Assembly: GCA_027624075.1 (NCBI GenBank) | Contig: JAQBUH010000001.1 | Span: 1 to 64,000, forward strand | Length of the DNA stretch: 64,000 bases | Origin: Chloroflexota bacterium | Lineage (GTDB): Bacteria; Chloroflexota; Dehalococcoidia; Lucifugimonadales; Lucifugimonadaceae | Direction of reading: 5' to 3' | Shown here: in pieces, positions 9,656-19,516 of the stretch | Position numbering within the stretch: position 1 is the stretch's first letter | Layout: every line of letters begins with the position of its first letter | Position numbers and translations under genes: made by a program | Notes under the pieces: generated by a model | Seen by the model: only the letters and a program-made list of their open reading frames with translations | The model's database searches: none | Told to the model about the DNA's origin: nothing

Positions 9656-10561
9656 TCAGAGCAGTCTCTCTACCAGCGCTGCCTGCGCCCAGAGCCGGTT
9701 CTCCGCCTGGTCAAACGCTATGGATGACGGGTGATCGAGCATTCCCTCGGAGACCTCTTCGCCAGGATGAGCCGGCATATCGTGCATGAACTTTGCGCCA
9801 TCGCCGGCCAGTGCCATCAACTCAGGGTTGACCTGGTAGCCGGCGAACGCGGCTTTGCGGGAGTCTGCCTCGGCTTCCTGGCCCATGCTCGCCCACACGT
9901 CTGTATACACAATATCAGCACCCTTTACGGCATCCTGCGGAGAGCGGAGCTGATCTACTGTCCCGCGCATCTCCGCTCCGTAGTTCGACGCACCCGCCAG
10001 GCTATCTCGGTCGAGCTCAAAGCCGGCCGGAGAAGCGATGACAAGGTGACCGCCTGAGCCGGCCACGGCATAGGCCAGCGAGCGGGCGACGTTGTTGCCA
10101 TCGCCGATATACGCGACCCGCACGCCCGCCAGTTTTCCGCAGTGCTCGTAGATCGTCTGCAGGTCAGCGAGGGCCTGGCATGGGTGCTCGAAGTCCGACA
10201 GCGCGTTTACTACCGGAATTGTGCCTGCCGCGGCAAACTCGTCTAGCACAGCCTGCGCGAATGTGCGGATGATCACGATTTCGGCCATCCGAGAAACCAC
10301 TCGCGCAACGTCCGCAACCGGCTCACGCTTGCCAAGTCCAACCTCATCGGGACCGAAATAGACGGGTTTACCTCCCAGCTTTTCGATCCCGACCCAGAAG
10401 CTCAGTTTCGTGCGGAGAGATGGCTTCTCGAACAGGAGGACCGCTGCCTTGCCTGCGAGAGACTTTCCGTGGTTGCCGGACTTTATCTCGATGGCACGCT
10501 GAATGGTGGGCTTAATGTCAGTGGGAGATATGTCTGAAAAGCGGAGAAAATTGCTGGGCAT
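9656..10561 (-). CDS. argF: Ornithine carbamoyltransferase
   Basis: FEKPSLRTKLSFWVGIEKLGG (STRT-type loop), HPCQALADLQTI, YTDVWASMGQE, FMHDMPAHPGEEV; start at MPSNFLRF. Confidence 0.93.
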   Translation of the reverse strand: MPSNFLRFSDISPTDIKPTIQRAIEIKSGNHGKSLAGKAAVLLFEKPSLRTKLSFWVGIEKLGGKPVYFGPDEVGLGKREPVADVARVVSRMAEIVIIRTFAQAVLDEFAAAGTIPVVNALSDFEHPCQALADLQTIYEHCGKLAGVRVAYIGDGNNVARSLAYAVAGSGGHLVIASPAGFELDRDSLAGASNYGAEMRGTVDQLRSPQDAVKGADIVYTDVWASMGQEAEADSRKAAFAGYQVNPELMALAGDGAKFMHDMPAHPGEEVSEGMLDHPSSIAFDQAENRLWAQAALVERLL

Positions 10562-10862
10562 CACTAATACTCTTCTTCCCATATTGGGAAAGATTGGGCA
10601 GATCGGCAAGCCGCAGTGTCGACTCGTCTTCGTGAACGGCCTACATGGCCTGCCGGGAAGGTGGCCAACGATCAGGACAGGAACGTCCGCGCAATCTCGT
10701 CCAGCTGGGTCCGACTGCGCGGACTACGTTCGCTGGCGGCAGGCGGCGGCTATCGAATGGTCGAACATGTGGCTCTCATCGATCACTGCGGTGAGGTAAT
10801 CCGGGACCTGTACCGGTCGTGAGCGTAGTTGGACAGGCGACCGTTTTCGCTTCCGTGACTGC

Positions 10863-11282
10863 TTACTCGACTGGCCGAAACTTCGGGAGCGCAACGTCAT
10901 CGGTCACCTGATCGAATACTACCTGCAGCGGCATCCCGATGCGTAACTGATCGGGATCAGGCTCGATACCGATTACTTGTGACGGCATCCTCACACCCTC
11001 TTCGAGTTCAACGATCGCCGTGACGTACGGGACGTCGCCCCTGAAGCCGGGATGGGGTGGAACGTGGACGATTGCAAAGGTGAACAGGGTCGCCCGGCCA
11101 CTCGACTCAATCCATTCGATTGACCGGCTGCCGCAGTGGATGCACATGACACGCGGGTAGAACTGTGCCTCGCCGCAGTCTGAGCACCTCTGCAAGACGA
11201 GCTTCCCGTTTGCCGCCTGTTCCCAGTAGTGGTCGGACTCCGGCTGTGCGACGGGAAGCGGTTTTGTGTGGTCAGTCGCCAT
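10863..11282 (-). CDS. Zn-ribbon / OB-fold (DUF35) acyl-CoA-associated protein
   Basis: CSDCGEAQFYPRVMCIHCGS, then an OB-like domain; directly downstream of the thiolase. Confidence 0.88.
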   Translation of the reverse strand: MATDHTKPLPVAQPESDHYWEQAANGKLVLQRCSDCGEAQFYPRVMCIHCGSRSIEWIESSGRATLFTFAIVHVPPHPGFRGDVPYVTAIVELEEGVRMPSQVIGIEPDPDQLRIGMPLQVVFDQVTDDVALPKFRPVE

Positions 11283-11285
11283 GGT

Positions 11286-12449
11286 TCATGACCTCCCGAG
11301 CACGACCGTGCCTGTTGATGAAAGCAGTCCGCCTGTGCCGTGCGCAAGAGCGAGGTCGCAAGTCTCGAGTTGCCGCTCGCCTGCCTCGCCCCTTAGCTGC
11401 CTCGTCGCCTCGACAACCGTGAAGATGCCGTACATGCCGGGATGGGTGTAGGAGAGCCCGCCGCCGTTCGTATTCAGAGGGAATGGTCCTCCCGGCGCAG
11501 TTACCTGGCTTGCCACGAAATCTGGTCCTTCGCCGGGGCCGCAGAACCCGAGGTTCTCCAGGCTGACCAGCACCGTGTAGGTGAACGAGTCATAGATCAT
11601 CGCCAGGTCCAGGTCCTTGTGACCAACGCCTGCCATCTGCAGAGCCTGCGGCCCGGTGTTTCGGCCGAAAGCGCGCGTCAGGTCGGGCATCTGCGAGATC
11701 ATGGAATGGTCGTGCCCCTCACCGGCGCCCAGCACCGGGACCCCGCCCTTGCGAGCGTCACGCGCCCGCTCAGGCGTGGTCACCACTATCGCGGCGCCGG
11801 CGTCTGTGACAAGACAGCAATCGACAAGGTGAAACGGCCACGCCACCCAGCGTGAGTCGTGGTACTCGTCGAACGACAGAGGCGTGTCGTGGAAGTACGC
11901 CTTCGGGTTGAGGTTGGCCCACCTGCGGGTCGAAACGGCGATCTCCGCCATAGCCTGCCTCGTGCGGTCCTCACCATACTCGTGCATGTACCTTCGGCAG
12001 GCCATGGCGTATGAGACCGGAGGGCCGATGATGCCATACGGGTACTCGTACTGTGCCATCGGCGCTCCAGGGTTGCGTGGAATCGGCGCTCGATCGGAGC
12101 GGCCGGACTGGCCATGCGTTATCAGGGCCACCTCACAGTAGCCTGCCGCAATCGCGGCCATGGCGTGAGCAACGTGGATGACGAATGACGATCCGCCTAC
12201 AGACGTGCTATCAGTAAAACGCGGTTGAATCCCCAGGTATTCAGCCACGTCCAGCGTTGACCAGCCTGCGGTGAATAGCGCATCGACGTCAGACAGGGCG
12301 AACCCTGCGTCGTCGAGCGCGTTCAGCGCCGCCTCCGAGTGCAGCGCGAGCGGCGATTTCTCGGGAACTTTGCCAAGCGAGTCTGACTCCGCCACTCCCA
12401 CGATCGACGCGCTGCCGGACAGGTTCTTGAGCCGCTTGACGTTGGGCAT
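11286..12449 (-). CDS. Thiolase-family (SCP-x-like) acyl-CoA acyltransferase
   Basis: SIVGVAES, GGSSFVIHVAHAMAAIAAGYCEVALITHG, NTNGGGLSYTHPGMYGIF, ALAHGTGGLLSSTGTVVLGR; start MPNVKRLKN at 12449. Confidence 0.85.
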   Translation of the reverse strand: MPNVKRLKNLSGSASIVGVAESDSLGKVPEKSPLALHSEAALNALDDAGFALSDVDALFTAGWSTLDVAEYLGIQPRFTDSTSVGGSSFVIHVAHAMAAIAAGYCEVALITHGQSGRSDRAPIPRNPGAPMAQYEYPYGIIGPPVSYAMACRRYMHEYGEDRTRQAMAEIAVSTRRWANLNPKAYFHDTPLSFDEYHDSRWVAWPFHLVDCCLVTDAGAAIVVTTPERARDARKGGVPVLGAGEGHDHSMISQMPDLTRAFGRNTGPQALQMAGVGHKDLDLAMIYDSFTYTVLVSLENLGFCGPGEGPDFVASQVTAPGGPFPLNTNGGGLSYTHPGMYGIFTVVEATRQLRGEAGERQLETCDLALAHGTGGLLSSTGTVVLGRS

Positions 12450-12556
12450 TCTGACTACTCGATTCGCCGTTTTTTCGTGCCGCCGTTCGCTGGCACGCCA
12501 GACAGTAACACGGCTTGGCACGCCACTCCAAGCAGCGCAGACGCAGACGCGGACGG

Positions 12557-13834
12557 CTAGATCGATCCGGGCGCAGGCACTCTCGGCTTCAGATATCCCG
12601 CCATGAAGAAGCAGGCCATCGAGACGGTAAGAAACGCGCATGTCACCAGAAACGCGTCGTCGTACCTGCCGCTGCGGTCGAACACCTGACCGGCCAGCAC
12701 GGGTCCGGCCACCGTTGGGACGATCACAGCGAAGCTCATCAGTCCCATGATGCTGCCGAGATTTCTCAACCCGAACGTCTCGACGACCGCAAGAGGTCCA
12801 AGCGCGCCAACTCCGCCCATGCCGAGACCGAACGTCATCAGCCCGATCCACACCACAGGCTGGTTGCCGGCGAAGATGATTACGAGCAGCCCGACAATCT
12901 GGAACGCGATGATGATGACATACGAGTACAGCGCGGTGATGCTTTCGCTCAGCCGTCCAAAGATTATCTTGCTCGACATCGCAAAGAACGCGACGCCGGA
13001 GACGGCTGTCGCGGCGGCGCCGGTGCTGAAGCCGTCTTGCTCCAGGTGCGGAATGAGTTGAGTCGCCACGGCGGTCCGCGCAAACTGCTGGAGCGCCATG
13101 CCGGTCATGATTAGCCAGAACGTGTAAAGCCGCGTCGCCTGGCGTGTTGTCAGGCCTTCCTGTGTCGCACGCGCTGACTCAATGGTTGCGCCTGAAGGGG
13201 TCCAGCGCTTACCGAGCTCTTTCTCCACGTCGCCTGGCCGGTCTCGCACGACAACGATGGCCAGCACCATGATCAGCGCCATGCCGGCTCCGATGTAGGC
13301 AAATCCGGTCCGCCATCCCGACGCGGCGATGAGAGCCGCAACCAGCGGCACCGAGACCATCGCGCCGAAGTTGTTTCCGGCTGTCACGAACCCCATCATC
13401 CGGCCGCGGGTCTTCGCAAACCAGAGCGTCACAAGCCGCCCTGCCGGCAGGTTCGTCACGCCGGCGGTGCCTGCGGCTATGACGGCGCTGAACAGATAGA
13501 ACTGCCAGAGTTCGTTCATGCTCGCGCGTAACAAAAATCCGATTGAGACAACACACAGCCCGACAGCCATCACCCACCGGGCGCCGAACCGGTCCATCGA
13601 CCTTCCTGCGATGGGGCCGACGAGACCGGTCAAGATGCCGAGAGACAGAGATACGTTGATCTGCGTTCGAGTCCAGCCGAACTCCTCCTCGAGTGGGAGG
13701 ATGAACGCGCCGAACGCAAATTGGGCGGTGCCAAGTACGGCGCCAAGTGCGACAAATGTCACAGCGGCGATCGGCCACCCGCGGTATATGCCTCCCCCCG
13801 GTATCTCAGGGGGGACCAGGTCTCGCTCTTCCAA
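12557..13834 (-). CDS. MFS transporter
   Basis: About 12 hydrophobic segments, FGAFILPLEEEFGWTRTQINVSLSLGILTGLVGPIAGRSMDRFGARWVM. Confidence 0.9.
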   Translation of the reverse strand: MEERDLVPPEIPGGGIYRGWPIAAVTFVALGAVLGTAQFAFGAFILPLEEEFGWTRTQINVSLSLGILTGLVGPIAGRSMDRFGARWVMAVGLCVVSIGFLLRASMNELWQFYLFSAVIAAGTAGVTNLPAGRLVTLWFAKTRGRMMGFVTAGNNFGAMVSVPLVAALIAASGWRTGFAYIGAGMALIMVLAIVVVRDRPGDVEKELGKRWTPSGATIESARATQEGLTTRQATRLYTFWLIMTGMALQQFARTAVATQLIPHLEQDGFSTGAAATAVSGVAFFAMSSKIIFGRLSESITALYSYVIIIAFQIVGLLVIIFAGNQPVVWIGLMTFGLGMGGVGALGPLAVVETFGLRNLGSIMGLMSFAVIVPTVAGPVLAGQVFDRSGRYDDAFLVTCAFLTVSMACFFMAGYLKPRVPAPGSI

Positions 13835-13982
13835 CTAAGAGCCGGGTTCCAGGGTATTTTCCATTAACTAGCGCGAGCAAACTGGCCGGTTACCAGTTGC
13901 CGTTCCGTTGCGGCAGCCTCGAAGCAGCCGGGCATTGTCGAGAACTTCCAGTCGTTTGCCGGACGGCCGGCAGACTCTTCGA

Positions 13983-14543
13983 TCACACCGGCGCAAGAGG
14001 CATAAAGGGTCCGGGCGGCTTTTCAACGACTATCGGGTCCCCCGGTTTGACGTCTCCACTGTGCGTGACGACCGCCATGATCCCCGCCTTGCGCACGAGG
14101 TTGCCTTCGCTGTCCTGCGTCAGAACGGCGGCCATCAGCCCTTGCTGAATGCCGTCCAGCTGGGCGCACGGATTGCGCAGTCCGGTCACCCTCACAACGG
14201 CGTCGGCTCCAATATGCAACTGCGTCCCGGTGGGAAGGCCGAGAAGATCGACACCCTGCGTCGTTATGTTCTCGCCCATCTGTCCGGCCTCCAACTCGAA
14301 CCCTGACCTGCGCAGCTCTTCGTGCAACTCGCTGTGGACCAGGTGGACCTGGCGCAGGTTCGGCTGAGTCGGGTCCTGCCGGACGCGGGAGCGGTGCCTC
14401 ACGGTCTGACCGCTGTGCGCGTCGCCCTCGACGCCCAGACCTTCGAGCAGCCTGATATGAGTCCGGCCCGTTTTCGACATCGTGTGGCCCGGGCTCGAAC
14501 AGACTGCGAGAACAGTACCCTCAGCCGGTCCTGTATTGCTCAT
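13983..14543 (-). CDS. MOSC domain-containing protein
   Basis: GVEGDAHSGQTVRHRSR, LEAGQMGENITTQGVDLLGLPTGTQLHIG, TGLRNPCAQLDGIQQGL. Confidence 0.88.
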   Translation of the reverse strand: MSNTGPAEGTVLAVCSSPGHTMSKTGRTHIRLLEGLGVEGDAHSGQTVRHRSRVRQDPTQPNLRQVHLVHSELHEELRRSGFELEAGQMGENITTQGVDLLGLPTGTQLHIGADAVVRVTGLRNPCAQLDGIQQGLMAAVLTQDSEGNLVRKAGIMAVVTHSGDVKPGDPIVVEKPPGPFMPLAPV

Positions 14544-14550
14544 CTGACCC

Positions 14551-14877
14551 TCACTGGATCGGCGAGTACGCGGTTGGCACGAGCATCTGGTTGCGGACGT
14601 TCTTCACGATGATTCCGTTGCGGTGGGACTCCTCGACGACCTTGTGCCACGCAGGGTCGGCACGGAAGCTTTTCCACGCCTCCATCCGGTGGTTCGCGTC
14701 GCGGAAACCGAGGATATAGGTGAGTTCGTTGCTGGCCGGTCCCACGTCGGTCGTCCAGTAGCCAACGTTGACAATTCCGTACTTCTCGAACAGCTTCATC
14801 GTGTGCTCGGCGAAGCGCTTGTTGAGGTCCGGCAGCTTCCCGGCGAAGCACTCATATATTCGCAGCTCGTAGATCAT
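14551..14877 (-). CDS. NIPSNAP family protein
   Basis: MIYELRIYECFAGKLPDLNKRFAEHTMKLFEKYGIVNVGYWTTDVGPASNELTYILGF. Confidence 0.88.
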   Translation of the reverse strand: MIYELRIYECFAGKLPDLNKRFAEHTMKLFEKYGIVNVGYWTTDVGPASNELTYILGFRDANHRMEAWKSFRADPAWHKVVEESHRNGIIVKNVRNQMLVPTAYSPIQ

Positions 14878-14973
14878 GTCTCACTCCGTTTCAGGCTGAT
14901 AGCGCGGCTTGCGGCAAAAACCCTGATCAAAGCGGTGATTCTGTGCGTGCGGCGGCGAGGCGTCAAGCAGCGG

Positions 14974-15765
14974 TCACCGGATCGCGGAGTCGATGGCAGC
15001 GGCGATCCTGCCGAGCAGTGGGGCGTCGCGCTTCTCGTCTGCAGGCCACGCCATAGAGTTGAGGGAGACGAATCCCGCTCGAAGCGCGGCAACGTCGCAG
15101 TCTTCAGGCAGGCTGGCGAAGTCAACGCCTTCGACCAGTTCCCTGTAGATCCAGTAGAAGCGATCCTCGCCGCTCACGTCCGGGCGCGTCTTGTCTTCGA
15201 GAATCCGAGGCGCGGGATAGGTGATCCGCGCTCCTTTCAACGGCCAGTCATCTGCCCACGGGAAGTTGAGGTTGACCAGGGCAGGTCCGGTGTGTTCCAG
15301 GAGCGTTTCTGTCGCAGCCCGGATGGCCCGTCGCAGCACAGGCTCAGCGGGGTCGACACGGTGGCCAACGGACACAGCCATCGCGGGAACGCCGTTGAGG
15401 TGGCCCGCGTAGGCCGCGCCCAGCGTTCCGGAGACCAGCACGTTAGTAGTGACATTGTTGCCGGGATTGATGCCTGTGATCACCGCGTCCACAGGCCCTC
15501 CGGCCAGCTCTCGAAGGCCGACAACCACAGCGTCTCCCGGCATTCCCTGGACGGCGAACGCGCGGACGCCTTCCACGAGGGGCTGTACCTCGCTGGCCCG
15601 CACCGGGTTGTGGAGAGTCATCGCCGTGCCGACGCCGCTGCAGTTGCGATCGGGAGCCGAGACGATCACTTCGCCAAGACCGGAGATCGCCCTGACCAGC
15701 TCCCACAGCGCTGGGTGGTTGATGCCGTCATCGTTGGAGACCAGGATTCTTTTGGAGGCAGCCAT
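14974..15765 (-). CDS. surE: 5'/3'-nucleotidase SurE
   Basis: ILVSNDDGINHPALWELV, VSAPDRNCSGVGTAMT, VITGINPGNNVTTNVLVSGTLGAAYAG. Confidence 0.95.
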   Translation of the reverse strand: MAASKRILVSNDDGINHPALWELVRAISGLGEVIVSAPDRNCSGVGTAMTLHNPVRASEVQPLVEGVRAFAVQGMPGDAVVVGLRELAGGPVDAVITGINPGNNVTTNVLVSGTLGAAYAGHLNGVPAMAVSVGHRVDPAEPVLRRAIRAATETLLEHTGPALVNLNFPWADDWPLKGARITYPAPRILEDKTRPDVSGEDRFYWIYRELVEGVDFASLPEDCDVAALRAGFVSLNSMAWPADEKRDAPLLGRIAAAIDSAIR

Positions 15766-15834
15766 TTCGTTGTGTTTCCTAACGGGGCAGATTGGCGAAG
15801 TCAAACGGACCCCGGCCGCAGCGGCGGGCCCGGA

Positions 15835-16473
15835 TCACCGCGTCGCTGTTTCGATGTCGGTCAGTGTCAACTCGAAGTGTGCTGCGGACAGTGCGACAGG
15901 CAGTGAGCTACCTTCCCGTTCGAGCAGGCTTAGATACGGCCGTCCTGCCATGAAAAGCAATTGTTGGCCGTTTAACCGGGCGAAAGAAGGCTCGCCGTTT
16001 CCTGTCCATAGCACTGCGCCGAACTCGGCCGGATACTCCAGCGGCCTGAGGCGGCCTTTTAAAAACAACACATAAGTTGGGCCGTCGTGAAACTCCTGCA
16101 AATCGCCACGCCCGTCCACCAACTCGCCCGCCTTGCCAGGCTCGAACGCAATCCAGATCAGGTCCTCACGCTCAGAAGTGCCTTTATATATATTTACGAC
16201 CTCAAACTGCCGAAACAGCACGTCTATCTTGCCAGCAGGCACGCCGGCGATGGAAGCTGCCTGTTGAATGGTCTCCAGGCGCGAGTCTATGAACCTTGCG
16301 GTGATGATCCGGTCTGAAGTGCTGATGAGGTCATCGGAACGCGTCCAGTCTTTATCCTGCCTGTCTGCGGCGGGAGGAGTGCATCCGACTGCCAGGATCG
16401 CAAGAAACGCAACTGCCAGCGCGCCGGCAGAAGCCAGCCGTTTCCTGGAGCCGAGAGTTTTCAAAGTGGTCAT
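15835..16473 (-). CDS. Putative lipoprotein of unknown function
   Basis: Signal sequence with lipobox LAVGC (AGALAVAFLAILAVGCTPP); conservation unknown. Confidence 0.6.
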   Translation of the reverse strand: MTTLKTLGSRKRLASAGALAVAFLAILAVGCTPPAADRQDKDWTRSDDLISTSDRIITARFIDSRLETIQQAASIAGVPAGKIDVLFRQFEVVNIYKGTSEREDLIWIAFEPGKAGELVDGRGDLQEFHDGPTYVLFLKGRLRPLEYPAEFGAVLWTGNGEPSFARLNGQQLLFMAGRPYLSLLEREGSSLPVALSAAHFELTLTDIETATR

Positions 16474-16690
16474 GTGACGTGCGCTGGGCCGGGGACTTAA
16501 TAGAAGGCCTGGGCAAGAGTACCGGCATAGCGTGTCCGGCGCTCGGTCCGGGGTTGCTCGAAAGCAAAGCGGCGCCGGTCATCTATAAGCCTCAGGCTTC
16601 GCCGCCGGCTCCGGTGCGCTAAGATTGCGCTTGCCATGGCCCGCCAGATGTCACGGCCCAATTTCGCCGCGAGCCAGCCGAGAGTAAGAC

Positions 16691-17575
16691 ATGCCAACAA
16701 GAATCAACCGCGCCATCGAACTTCTTGCACGGGACCAGCCGATCTACTACGACGGAGGTCACACCGGTCATGTTCTCACTTACGAGCAGGGGAAGACGGA
16801 TGCGAAGACCTGGGCAGACTACATCAACGTGGGAATGGAGCACGGCTCGTTCAACATGGCCGGGCTCGACGAGTACATGCGAGGGCTGATCGACGGCGGG
16901 CCGACCAACTCAGGTCACCGCACGCCACCTGTGATCGTGGAGACGCCGGTCGAAGGGTCGTCTGAAGAGTACATCCGCTACAACGCGTGGCAGTTCCGCC
17001 AGGTCCTTGCAAGAGGAGTCCACGGAATACTGCTTTGCCAGGCCGAAACTCCGGATGCGGTCAGAGCGTTCGTCGAATCCTGCCGCTACCCGATCAACAT
17101 GCGCGGCGTCGGGAAAGGTCTCGGCCGGGGGACACGCGGGACCGGCTCCCAGCCCACATCGGCGCCTGTCTGGGGCGTCGACGCAAACGAGTACGTCGAC
17201 CGCTGCGATCCGTGGCCTGTAAACCCGGATGGCGAGTTGCTGCTTGGCGTGAAGATAGAGACGGTGCGAGCTCTGTCAAACGTCGAGCAGACGCTTACCG
17301 TGCCCGGTATCGGTTTCGCCGAGTGGGGTCCCGGCGATCTCCATATGTCGTTTGGTATCAGGAGAGTGCCAGGACAACCACTCGATCCCCGTCTTATCGA
17401 GGCGCGTGAGCGGGTGCGTGACGCATGCAAGGCAAACGGTATTCCGTTCCTCGATAGCTGCACACCAGACGATGTTGCCGCGAAGATCGACGAAGGCGTG
17501 CGCGTGATCGCAGGTCACCGGGAAGACACTGCGCAGGCAGGACGTGCGTACACGAAGCGGACGATGCCTGTCTGA
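16691..17575 (+). CDS. HpcH/HpaI-type aldolase/citrate lyase family protein
   Basis: VLARGVHGILLCQAETPDAVRAFVESCRYP, GVKIETVRALSNVEQTLTVPGIGFAEWGPGDLHMSFG. Confidence 0.85.
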   Translation: MPTRINRAIELLARDQPIYYDGGHTGHVLTYEQGKTDAKTWADYINVGMEHGSFNMAGLDEYMRGLIDGGPTNSGHRTPPVIVETPVEGSSEEYIRYNAWQFRQVLARGVHGILLCQAETPDAVRAFVESCRYPINMRGVGKGLGRGTRGTGSQPTSAPVWGVDANEYVDRCDPWPVNPDGELLLGVKIETVRALSNVEQTLTVPGIGFAEWGPGDLHMSFGIRRVPGQPLDPRLIEARERVRDACKANGIPFLDSCTPDDVAAKIDEGVRVIAGHREDTAQAGRAYTKRTMPV

Positions 17576-17592
17576 GACCCGGGACCGGCTGA

Positions 17593-17919
17593 TCAGACGC
17601 CGGCCGTTACTCGCCGTCTCTGCGAAGACTCAGGCGTGACCACTCCCGTCTCATAGGAGTACACCACGACCTGCGCTCGATCTCGAAGTTCTAGCTTTGA
17701 GAGGATGCGTTTGACGTGTGTTTTCACCGTCCCCTGGCTGATGAAACAGGTCTCAGCGATCTCTGCGTTGGTCAGTCCCCTGGCGATCAGCAGCACAACC
17801 TCACGCTCTCGCTGCGTGAGGCTGCCGTACTTGCCGTCCGGTCCGGGGCGCAGGACCGGCGGATGCCTGGCAGCGGCCAGACCGTCGTCTCCCCTCAGAG
17901 GTATCTTCGCGTGTCTCAT
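17593..17919 (-). CDS. Short LuxR/NarL-type HTH regulator without receiver domain
   Basis: LTQREREVVLLIARGLTNAEIAETCFISQGTVKTHVKRILSKLELRDRAQVVVYSYE. Confidence 0.85.
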   Translation of the reverse strand: MRHAKIPLRGDDGLAAARHPPVLRPGPDGKYGSLTQREREVVLLIARGLTNAEIAETCFISQGTVKTHVKRILSKLELRDRAQVVVYSYETGVVTPESSQRRRVTAGV

Positions 17920-17974
17920 CGGCAGATGCCGCCCGCTTGAGGATGATGAGGTTAGTCCGCACGACCCCCTGCGA

Positions 17975-18079
17975 TCACGGTGGCAGGACGTCCCTGAATA
18001 GCCGGGTCATGTTACCGCCGAGAAGCTTGTCTATCTCCGGCGGTGTAAATCCGCCTCGCTCAAGGGCGCGCGCCGGTGA
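17975..18079 (-). pseudogene. C-terminal remnant of an amidohydrolase/dipeptidase-type gene
   Basis: Minus frame SPARALERGGFTPPEIDKLLGGNMTRLFRDVLPP*, with an in-frame stop immediately upstream (18080-18082). Confidence 0.6.
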
Positions 18080-18177
18080 TCAGGGCCAGCTTGACTAACA
18101 ACGGGCGAGACATCAACATCGATGGCTCTATCGCCGGGACAATTTCTCTGGCCAATCGATCTGCTCCTTACGCCAGC

Positions 18178-19473
18178 ATGACCTTCTTCCAGTCACTCGC
18201 GGCCATTCTCGTCGTGGCCGCGGTCGCAAGTTACATCAACGCCCGGTATCTCAAGTGGCCACCCACCGTTGGCCTGCTCGTCATATCGCTTGCCGGCTCG
18301 CTGATTGTCATCCTGCTTGGCGAATTGGAAATCATCTCGCTTACCGACGCAGAGCGAATTGTGAAGACGATCAACTTCGAGGAGGTCGTCCTCAACGGGA
18401 TGCTCGCCTTCCTGCTATTCGCAGGCGCGTTACACGTCGATCTCGAGCGCCTGCGGCGGCAAAAGGTGCCCATCACGATCATGGCCACCGCTGGAGTGGC
18501 CGGGGCCACCTTCATCACCGGCACGCTCTTCTGGCTGGCCGCCGATCTCGTTGGGTTCGATCTGCCGTATCCGTGGGCGTTGCTATTTGGCGCCCTCATC
18601 GCTCCGACCGACCCGATCGCCGTGCTTGGAATCTTAAAAGGCGTAAAGGCGCCGAAGAGCCTGGAGACCAAGATCGCAGGCGAGTCTCTGTTCAACGACG
18701 GAATCGCCATCGTCGTATTCCTCACGATACTGGAGACCGTCAGCAGCCACACCGACCCGACTCCCGGCAGCGTGTCGCTGTTCTTGCTGGAGGAAGCGGT
18801 TGGCGGCGCCGCGCTCGGCCTTGTGCTGGGCTTTGCCGCTTTCTACCTGATGCGTTCATTGGACGACTACGCGACCGAGTTGCTGCTTACGCTGGCGCTG
18901 GTCACAGGCGGATACGCGCTGGCGGTTGCAATTCACGTGTCGGGGCCGATAGCGGTAGTCGTTGCGGGAATCGTGATCGGAAACCACGCCAGGCAACTTG
19001 CCATGTCCACTCTCACAAGGGAGCATCTCGATACGTTCTGGGAGCTTGTCGACTCCGTACTTAACGCGGCGCTATTCATCCTGATAGGGCTCGAGGTCAT
19101 CATCATCAGCGTGACCTCTTCGGCAGTCCGGCTCGGGCTGCTGGCCATTCCGATAATGCTGGTCGCGCGGTTTATCAGCGTTTCGATACCGATCTCGCTG
19201 ATTCGGCTGACCTCGAGCCGGGTCTTCAGCGACGGCGCAATACGGATCATGACGTGGGGCGGGCTCCGCGGCGGCATCTCAATCGCCCTCGCGCTGTCTC
19301 TGCCGCAATCTGAGTTCCGCGACGTGCTGGTCACCGCAACGTACATCGTCGTGGTCTTCTCGATAGTGGTCCAGGGGCTCACGTTCGGCCGGCTGGTGAT
19401 ATCGCTTCACCCACAGCCAGACGTTGAGCTCGATACCGACTTCGACGTAGAGCCTCTGTCGAACGCGCCGTGA
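18178..19473 (+). CDS. Cation:proton (Na+/H+) antiporter, CPA1/NhaP type
   Basis: Multi-TM; PTDPIAVLGILKGVKAPKSLETKIAGESLFNDGIAIVVF, TWGGLRGGISIALALSLP. Confidence 0.93.
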   Translation: MTFFQSLAAILVVAAVASYINARYLKWPPTVGLLVISLAGSLIVILLGELEIISLTDAERIVKTINFEEVVLNGMLAFLLFAGALHVDLERLRRQKVPITIMATAGVAGATFITGTLFWLAADLVGFDLPYPWALLFGALIAPTDPIAVLGILKGVKAPKSLETKIAGESLFNDGIAIVVFLTILETVSSHTDPTPGSVSLFLLEEAVGGAALGLVLGFAAFYLMRSLDDYATELLLTLALVTGGYALAVAIHVSGPIAVVVAGIVIGNHARQLAMSTLTREHLDTFWELVDSVLNAALFILIGLEVIIISVTSSAVRLGLLAIPIMLVARFISVSIPISLIRLTSSRVFSDGAIRIMTWGGLRGGISIALALSLPQSEFRDVLVTATYIVVVFSIVVQGLTFGRLVISLHPQPDVELDTDFDVEPLSNAP

Positions 19474-19516
19474 AGTGACCGCTACGGGTAACGCGATCAG
19501 GACCTCCGCGCATGCG

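Noticed and set aside
10616-10822. Possible small gene or remnant upstream of argF (minus frame PRSRTQLDEIARTFLS*)
   Set aside because: Only about 24 codons between stops and no clear family; not enough to call a pseudogene.
14623-15906. 427-aa plus-strand ORF
   Set aside because: Antisense to NIPSNAP and surE; Arg/His-rich composition with no recognisable domain. Shadow ORF in GC-rich DNA.
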